NCBI GenBank assembly: GCA_031290155.1
Contig: JAITOB010000020.1
Coordinates: 1-51,682 of the forward strand
Source of the DNA: Endomicrobium sp.
Lineage (GTDB): Bacteria > Elusimicrobiota > Endomicrobiia > Endomicrobiales > Endomicrobiaceae
DNA length: 51,682 nt
Direction: 5' to 3'
Shown here: one piece after another, positions 47,145 through 51,682 of the stretch
Numbering within the stretch: the stretch's first letter is position 1
Layout of the letters: each line of letters begins with the position of its first letter
Position numbers and translations under genes: made by a program
Notes under the pieces: generated by a model
Databases searched by the model: none
Seen by the model: the letters and a program-made list of their open reading frames with translations, nothing else
What the model was told of the DNA's origin: nothing

Positions 47145-48590
47145 TTAATAATATAACTGTCGAATATCATCATTATTGTTATAAATAACTTCCGCTTGTT
47201 CGTATATTTTTATAAGCTCTAAAATATTTTTTAAAACATCCAGCTCAGCGTCGTCTAACGCCTGCTCCCCCCGTAAAACTTGGGTTGTTGTAACTCTGCC
47301 TTTAACAAATAGGTTTTTATCTTCTTCATATCTCTGCTGCTGTATTTTTTCAATTGCTGCAATAATATTAAACCTTGTTTTAGCATTGTTCCAATTATCT
47401 ATAAGCTGAAGCCAGTCGTTATTTTCTTGAATCAACGCATATTCAGCAGATTTCTGCGCTGAAATTTTTGCCGATTCGTAACCTTGATTTATAGTTTTTC
47501 TAAGTTTAAAATCAAGTGGCAATATGTACCTTAACTCTAAAGAATAAGAAGGCTTGCTTCCATCTTTTATATTTTTCACAGCGTCATTCGCAGTTCGCTC
47601 GACACCGTTAAGCGCATAGTGTCCTTTTAAAACTAAATCCGCTTTTAGGCTTTTTTCTGCAGATATTTGATCATAAAAAGCGCTTTGGACATATTCTAAA
47701 GCGGAAAGCAGGTCTTTCCTTGCGCCTTTTTTACTAAGCGTTTGATTATCCTTAAAATTATTTTTTTTATCTTCAAATTTTTCAACTTCATATTTAACCT
47801 GTCCGTCATTAATATTTAAGAATTGGTTAAACGATCTGTTTACTTTCTTTTCTTCCTCATAAGCAAGCTGTAAGCTTAACTCCTTGTCTTTCAAAGCAAT
47901 CTGCGACTGAAGCAAATCTGACTTTCCAATTAAGTCCATATTATATTTTTTCTGGCTCCAGTCTAATATCTTTTTTGTTCTGTTTAAAGACAGTTTTTTA
48001 AAATCTATGACTGTTCTTGAATAAGACAAATCCCAGTATATAAGCTTTGCATTGAGTAAAATATTCTGTTTTTTGTACTCTAATTTATATAAATCCGATT
48101 TTGCATTTGTTCTAATTTTTTCTATTCCGGCTTTCGTACATCCTCCATTGATATCTTTTAACAACGACTGCTGTAACCCTATAAAAGGCTCTATGTCGCT
48201 AAAATTATTATTGAGACCGTCTGGCATATAAGTACTACTATAAGAACTGTTAAAACCTAAAGCAATCTTTGTACCTGTCGCAAACTGCTTATCTATGCCT
48301 GCTTCATATTTAATATTCGTAATTTTATCCGGTCTGTTTATTAGATTATAAGGTTTTCCGCTATGGTCTTCAATATAGCTTATCCCTGCGTTCAAAGAAT
48401 AAGAATATACTTTTTCAGTTTCGGCAAGTTTCCCTTTCAAAGATTCAATATTTAACTGTATGGATTTAAGTTCGCTGTTATTTCGCAAAACCATATCAGT
48501 ATATTCGCTAATAGTCAACGATTCACAGTAAACAGCAGATATTAGCGTCAAAACAGACGTATTTATAAGCAGTAGTTTTAAAAACTTCAT
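47145..48590 (-). CDS. TolC-family outer-membrane efflux protein
   Basis: A 481-residue outer-membrane channel protein with a signal peptide (MKFLKLLLINTSVLTLISAV), long alpha-helical coiled segments and two internal halves typical of TolC/OEP. N-half helices include LRNNSELKSIQLNIESLKGK and C-half helices LEYVQSAFYDQISAEKSLKA. The repeat end reads FVKGRVTTTQVLRGEQALDD, the common V-L-x-A-E/D-x-x-L-x-x-A motif region. It lies 18 bp after rlmD and directly upstream of the RND permease, supporting a joint efflux role. Sequence divergence is high, but the layout is convincing. Confidence 0.85.
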   Translation of the reverse strand: MKFLKLLLINTSVLTLISAVYCESLTISEYTDMVLRNNSELKSIQLNIESLKGKLAETEKVYSYSLNAGISYIEDHSGKPYNLINRPDKITNIKYEAGIDKQFATGTKIALGFNSSYSSTYMPDGLNNNFSDIEPFIGLQQSLLKDINGGCTKAGIEKIRTNAKSDLYKLEYKKQNILLNAKLIYWDLSYSRTVIDFKKLSLNRTKKILDWSQKKYNMDLIGKSDLLQSQIALKDKELSLQLAYEEEKKVNRSFNQFLNINDGQVKYEVEKFEDKKNNFKDNQTLSKKGARKDLLSALEYVQSAFYDQISAEKSLKADLVLKGHYALNGVERTANDAVKNIKDGSKPSYSLELRYILPLDFKLRKTINQGYESAKISAQKSAEYALIQENNDWLQLIDNWNNAKTRFNIIAAIEKIQQQRYEEDKNLFVKGRVTTTQVLRGEQALDDAELDVLKNILELIKIYEQAEVIYNNNDDIRQLYY

Positions 48591-48608
48591 AATAACTATC
48601 TCCCATTA

Positions 48609-49958
48609 CTATAATTCTAATAACACCAATGTCTCAATATGATACGTCTGAGGAAACATATCAACAGGCGTAATTTCTTTCACCTTATATTTGCCGCTTT
48701 CGGTAATTAATTTTAAATCTCTCGCTAATGTTGACGGATTACATGAAATATAAACTATTTTTTCCGCTTTTGAATCAATTAAAAATTTTACAACGTTTTT
48801 AGCAACGCCTCCGCGCGGAGGATCAAGAACTATAATATTAAAACTGTTTTCATTTTCTTTAACCCAGTCCTGCGCGTTTGAGGTACTGAATTCTACATTA
48901 TAAATATCATTAATACAAGCATTTTCTTTTGCATTGTCAATTGCCTGTCCAAGAAGGTCTATACCTATAACTTTTTTAACATTCTGCGCTATTGAAACAG
49001 CAATTGTTCCCGTACCGCAGTATAAATCAAGCAAAACATCTTCTTTTGATGGATTTAATAATCTTAAAACTTCGTTGTATAAAATTTCAGTTCCTTTTGA
49101 GCTTGTTTGAAAAAATGAAAACGGGGAAATATTAAAAAAATAGTTTTTTCTGCTTATACTAAGTCTTTCAGTAATAAAAGATTGTCCGTGCATAAGCTTT
49201 AAGCTATCAGCCGAAACCGCATCAGACTTTCTACTATTGAACGTCCAATAAATACTGTCAGAAAACTTTTTTAATTCTTTTATAAGCGGTTCTAAAAATG
49301 ATGTTTCATAATCAACGGCACTTGTAACTATATTAACAAGCAACTGATTATTATTTGCAGCTTTACGCAAAACCAAATGTCTAAAAAATCCTTCATGAGT
49401 TTTATTGTCATGCGCCGTAAGATTATTATCATTTGCAAATCTTTTTACCAATTTGACAGGTTGTGAAAAATCTTTGTCAGCTATAAAACAAGGAGGAATG
49501 GAAACATATCTGTCAAAACTGCCCTTGCAGTGAAGTCCTAAATCCGCAATCCCTTTATTATTAAAAAAACTGAATTCCATTTTATTTCTATAATGCCAAA
49601 AGCGCGGACTTTTTAATATATTTGAAATTTTTACTCCCGTAAAATCTAAAAGTTCCGCTATATATTTTTGTTTATACTTAATTTGATTTTCATAAGAAAC
49701 ATTTTGGAAGGAACATCCGCCACACAAATTAAAAGAAGGACACAAAGGATCTATTCTTTCATAAGATTTAGAAGTAATATTTTTAAGCAGTCCTTCTCTA
49801 AATGTTTTCTTATCTTTTGTTACGATTACATCTGCGGATTCATCTGGAAGAAGTCCTTCGGTAAACAAAGCAATTCCATCATCGCATCTGCAAAGAGAAC
49901 GTCCGGGAAAAACAATCTTTTCAGACTTAACTCTAATAATTTTATTTTTTAAAGACAT
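48609..49958 (-). CDS. 23S rRNA uracil-5-methyltransferase (RlmD/RumA type)
   Basis: A SAM-dependent RNA (uracil-C5) methyltransferase with a 4Fe-4S cluster. The cluster cysteines are in PLCPSFNLCGGCSFQ (C73, C79, C82) with a fourth near PPCFIADK. The SAM motif is LLDLYCGTGTIAVSIAQ, followed by VLDPPRGGVAK and the catalytic Cys in YISCNPSTLARD. A TRAM-like domain begins the protein. Which uridine (U1939, U747 or tRNA U54) is modified cannot be told from sequence. At 449 residues it is complete. The ATG overlaps the end of the dead receiver gene by 10 bp. Confidence 0.9.
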   Translation of the reverse strand: MSLKNKIIRVKSEKIVFPGRSLCRCDDGIALFTEGLLPDESADVIVTKDKKTFREGLLKNITSKSYERIDPLCPSFNLCGGCSFQNVSYENQIKYKQKYIAELLDFTGVKISNILKSPRFWHYRNKMEFSFFNNKGIADLGLHCKGSFDRYVSIPPCFIADKDFSQPVKLVKRFANDNNLTAHDNKTHEGFFRHLVLRKAANNNQLLVNIVTSAVDYETSFLEPLIKELKKFSDSIYWTFNSRKSDAVSADSLKLMHGQSFITERLSISRKNYFFNISPFSFFQTSSKGTEILYNEVLRLLNPSKEDVLLDLYCGTGTIAVSIAQNVKKVIGIDLLGQAIDNAKENACINDIYNVEFSTSNAQDWVKENENSFNIIVLDPPRGGVAKNVVKFLIDSKAEKIVYISCNPSTLARDLKLITESGKYKVKEITPVDMFPQTYHIETLVLLEL

Positions 49959-50603
49959 CTATTTACGTCTTTTTGTAAAGAATTAATTTCTTTTTTCGTT
50001 TTATCCAAATCAGCCAACGCATGTTCAAACTCTGCGACTTTTACTTCAAGTTTTTCATAAAGTCTTATATTTCTGATAGACTGGACTATCTGCGTTGCAA
50101 ATATTGAAACATCTTTTGAATATGTGACATCCCTTAATAAAGATATCATAATAGGAAAAAGTTTTTCCAGTCTTAAACTTGAAAAAATCGCATTCGAACT
50201 TTCATATAAAGCAACAAGCCCTTTAAGTTCATTTTTCTCCATAGCTTTATCGACAAGAGCGGAAACTTCATCTATGTTAAGAGGTTTTTGAATAAAGTCA
50301 TAAGCGCCGTTACGCATTGCCTCTAAAGCATTTTCCACAGTAGCATGTCCGGTTATTATTTATAACTTCTATTGACGGAAATTCATCTTTGACAATTTTT
50401 AAAAGATCGATGCCGTTTACTTTAGGCATTTTCATATCCAGTAATTACAATATTAACTTTTTCAGCTTTAATTTTGGCTATTACATCTTCCCCCGTTTAT
50501 CGCTGAAAACTTCATATCCTATCTTAGCAAACTCTGTAGCCGAAGATCTCTGATAATCTCTTCGTCATCAACTAATTAATATTCTTCTTTTAATTAACGA
50601 CAT
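49949..50603 (-). pseudogene. Response-regulator receiver protein, decayed
   Basis: From ATG 50603 the frame reads MSLIKRRILIS and stops. Reading on in other frames gives VDDEEIIRD, TEFAKIGYEVFSD, DVIAKIKAEKVNIVIT, DMKMPKVNGIDLLKIVKDEF, TGHATVENALEAMR and NGAYDFIQKPLNIDEV. These are the acidic pocket, phospho-Asp, Thr and Lys blocks of a CheY-like receiver, in order. At least four frameshifts separate them. The C-terminal 80 or so residues form a coiled helix (LEVKVAEFEHALADLDKTKK) instead of a DNA-binding domain. Lost signalling gene. Confidence 0.85.
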
Positions 50604-50618
50604 GGCTAACTCTCCCGT

Positions 50619-51114
50619 CTATCTGTAATTGATGAACTGCAAAGGCAATGGAAAAGATATCTGTTTTAAGTAAGCTATTACCTCCTGTAAGTCATCTTTT
50701 TTAGGAGAAGTAACTTTCACCTTTGCGCCGTCTATCTGAGTCTGAACTTTCATTTTTGAATCTCTGATAATTCTTGATAATTCTTTTGCTTTATCTGACA
50801 GCAGCGCGGAAATAATTTCAGCTGTTTGTCTTATATAACCTTCAAAAGCTTTTTCCTGCGCTTTATATTCCAAAGATTTTATTAAAACGGCTCTTTTTCA
50901 AACGTCCTTCTAAAATATCTTTTAAGGCTTTCATTTTATATTCACCATCTGCGATTAAAGTTAGCTTTTTTCATTTTTATTTAATTCTATTGAGGACTTA
51001 CTGCCTTTGAAGTCAAATCTATTTGAAAGCTCTTTTTGAGCCTGATTAACAGCGTTATCCACTTCCATCATATTTACTTCTGAAACAATATCAAAAGAAA
51101 ATTTCTCAGACATA
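50619..51114 (-). pseudogene. yajQ: YajQ-family nucleotide-binding protein, frameshifted
   Basis: The start (ATG 51114, ggagg five bases upstream) gives [20 protein letters not shown] and [18 protein letters not shown], then a stop. Other frames give [20 protein letters not shown], and the last 84-codon frame gives RDSKMKVQTQIDGAKVKVT and PLPLQFINYR, the normal family end. Only two frameshifts are needed to restore a full protein, so it is the least decayed pseudogene here or a sequencing-error candidate. YajQ proteins bind RNA or cyclic di-GMP. It stands 15 bp before the dead receiver gene. Confidence 0.88.
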
Positions 51115-51205
51115 CGATCCTCCGGATTTTACTTTGTCATTTTTAAGTCCATCAACTAATGACAACAACGGCAAACAAAAAATAAAACTTTAAAGAATAA
51201 TATAA

Positions 51206-51334
51206 TTATTTCTTCTTTTCAGTTTGCTTAAAATCTTTTTTAGAATTTCCTTTGATAATAATATACACAAAGAAAACAACAAACAGCGCCATAAAAATAT
51301 ACGCCGGCCAGTTTGAAGCAAAATCTATATACAT
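51206..51334 (-). CDS. Tiny single-pass membrane protein (42 residues)
   Basis: From ATG 51334 (ribosome binding site ggaggg five bases upstream), the frame reads MYIDFASNWPAYIFMALFVV, continues FFVYIIIKG as one membrane helix and ends with a short Lys-rich tail (KQTEKKK) and TAA. It is preceded by a 237-bp gap and followed 91 bp later by yajQ. It resembles in layout small accessory subunits such as CcoQ or KdpF, but nothing in the sequence identifies one. The strong ribosome binding site makes me think it is real. Confidence 0.6.
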   Translation of the reverse strand: MYIDFASNWPAYIFMALFVVFFVYIIIKGNSKKDFKQTEKKK

Positions 51335-51571
51335 TTTTCCCTCCAATATTTTACAATATTTTGTTAAGGATTCTCAATTTTTTAATATATTTTAACATCC
51401 TATATTTTAATAGCGCCAATACAAATTTAAAAGCAGATTAAATTTACCATTAGTCAGATATACAAAACAGTTTTTTATAATGCCAAAATCAAAAATAAAT
51501 ATTATCGACAACAGGACCACCCATACAAAATATGGACGGCACTTATCTTATTTACTATTTAATCCTTTTTC
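51335..51571. other. Spacer upstream of the small membrane protein
   Basis: Mostly AT-rich with no gene on either strand. A ggagggaaaa leader lies at its left end. Minus-strand sequence around 51530-51560 (tgccgtccatattttgtatg) shares the core ccgtccatattt with the plus strand at 43529-43540, but the match is short. Confidence 0.3.
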
Positions 51572-51682
51572 TTAAAACGAGTATCTGACTCCCATGCTGC
51601 CGTAAAGGTTTCTGCATTTAATTCCTGCTTCCGTCTTTCCGTTTGCGTATATCTCTATACTCTCGCATATATTATATCCTGC
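51572..51682 (-). CDS. C-terminal end of an outer-membrane barrel/autotransporter protein (partial)
   Basis: The last 36 codons of a gene that enters from the right edge. It reads AGYNICESIEIYANGKTEAG and ends NLYGSMGVRYSF at a TAA. Alternating residues and the terminal Phe (Y-x-F) are typical of outer-membrane beta-barrels, and the wording recalls autotransporter barrel ends. Whether the rest of the gene is intact cannot be seen. Confidence 0.6.
   Translation of the reverse strand, partial: AGYNICESIEIYANGKTEAGIKCRNLYGSMGVRYSF

Noticed and set aside
51530-51560. Long repeat shared between the two autotransporter loci (ccgtccatattt)
   Set aside because: Only about 12 bases match and the orientation and surroundings differ; this can arise by chance.

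Overview
The window reads as a stretch of an AT-rich (roughly one-third G+C, judged by eye), Gram-negative, reductively evolving bacterial chromosome. LptF/LptG, an RND/TolC efflux pair and autotransporter remains show an outer membrane. Compact overlapping biosynthetic operons sit beside long tracts of decayed genes. This mix fits an insect-gut or protist-endosymbiont lineage such as Endomicrobia (Elusimicrobiota). That assignment is an inference from gene content and decay pattern, not from a marker gene.

0.6-11.6 kb (plus strand): branched-chain amino acid genes ilvD, ilvB, ilvN, ilvC; then a PASTA protein, rpe, a cell-wall amidase and murI; then queD, queC, queE for preQ0 synthesis. The block from rpe to queC is almost gapless, with several ATGA overlaps.

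11.6-17.1 kb (mostly minus): a decayed DNA methyltransferase, a 42-bp perfect palindrome, rpsT with a clear promoter, and a thiamine thiazole/coupling operon thiG-thiH-thiE-thiS-thiF. 17.3-20.9 kb (plus): rpmE, then prfA-prmC-murA. A DUF2779-type nuclease gene faces murA across a 2-bp gap.

22.4-24.9 kb: a dead IS1595-type insertion element with 20-bp inverted ends, flanking 8-bp direct repeats and an acetyltransferase passenger fragment, next to a dead PHP-domain gene. 25.1-27.3 kb: lptF-lptG. 27.5-33.1 kb is a gene graveyard on the plus strand: a SprA-like surface protein, the tail of comF, a pilus/secretion secretin and TadE/TadG-like proteins, all with multiple frameshifts.

33.2-35.6 kb (minus): a nifU-like gene, thrB and lysC. 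A tRNA-Ser(GCU) follows, then a MATE transporter and an MsbA-like ABC exporter (plus). 39.4-43.5 kb is a 4-kb decayed autotransporter (minus) containing two long perfect inverted repeats and a C9 tract. 43.6-51.1 kb (minus) is a run of yajQ (dead), a response-regulator receiver (dead), rlmD, tolC and an RND pump gene with no periplasmic adaptor. The window ends with a tiny membrane protein and the last codons of another outer-membrane barrel protein.

Overall pattern: amino-acid, cofactor, translation and envelope genes are intact, while restriction/modification, surface adhesion, pilus/secretion, DNA uptake and signalling genes are broken. I found no convincing intact, wholly new system; the most unusual material is in the decayed surface and secretion loci.
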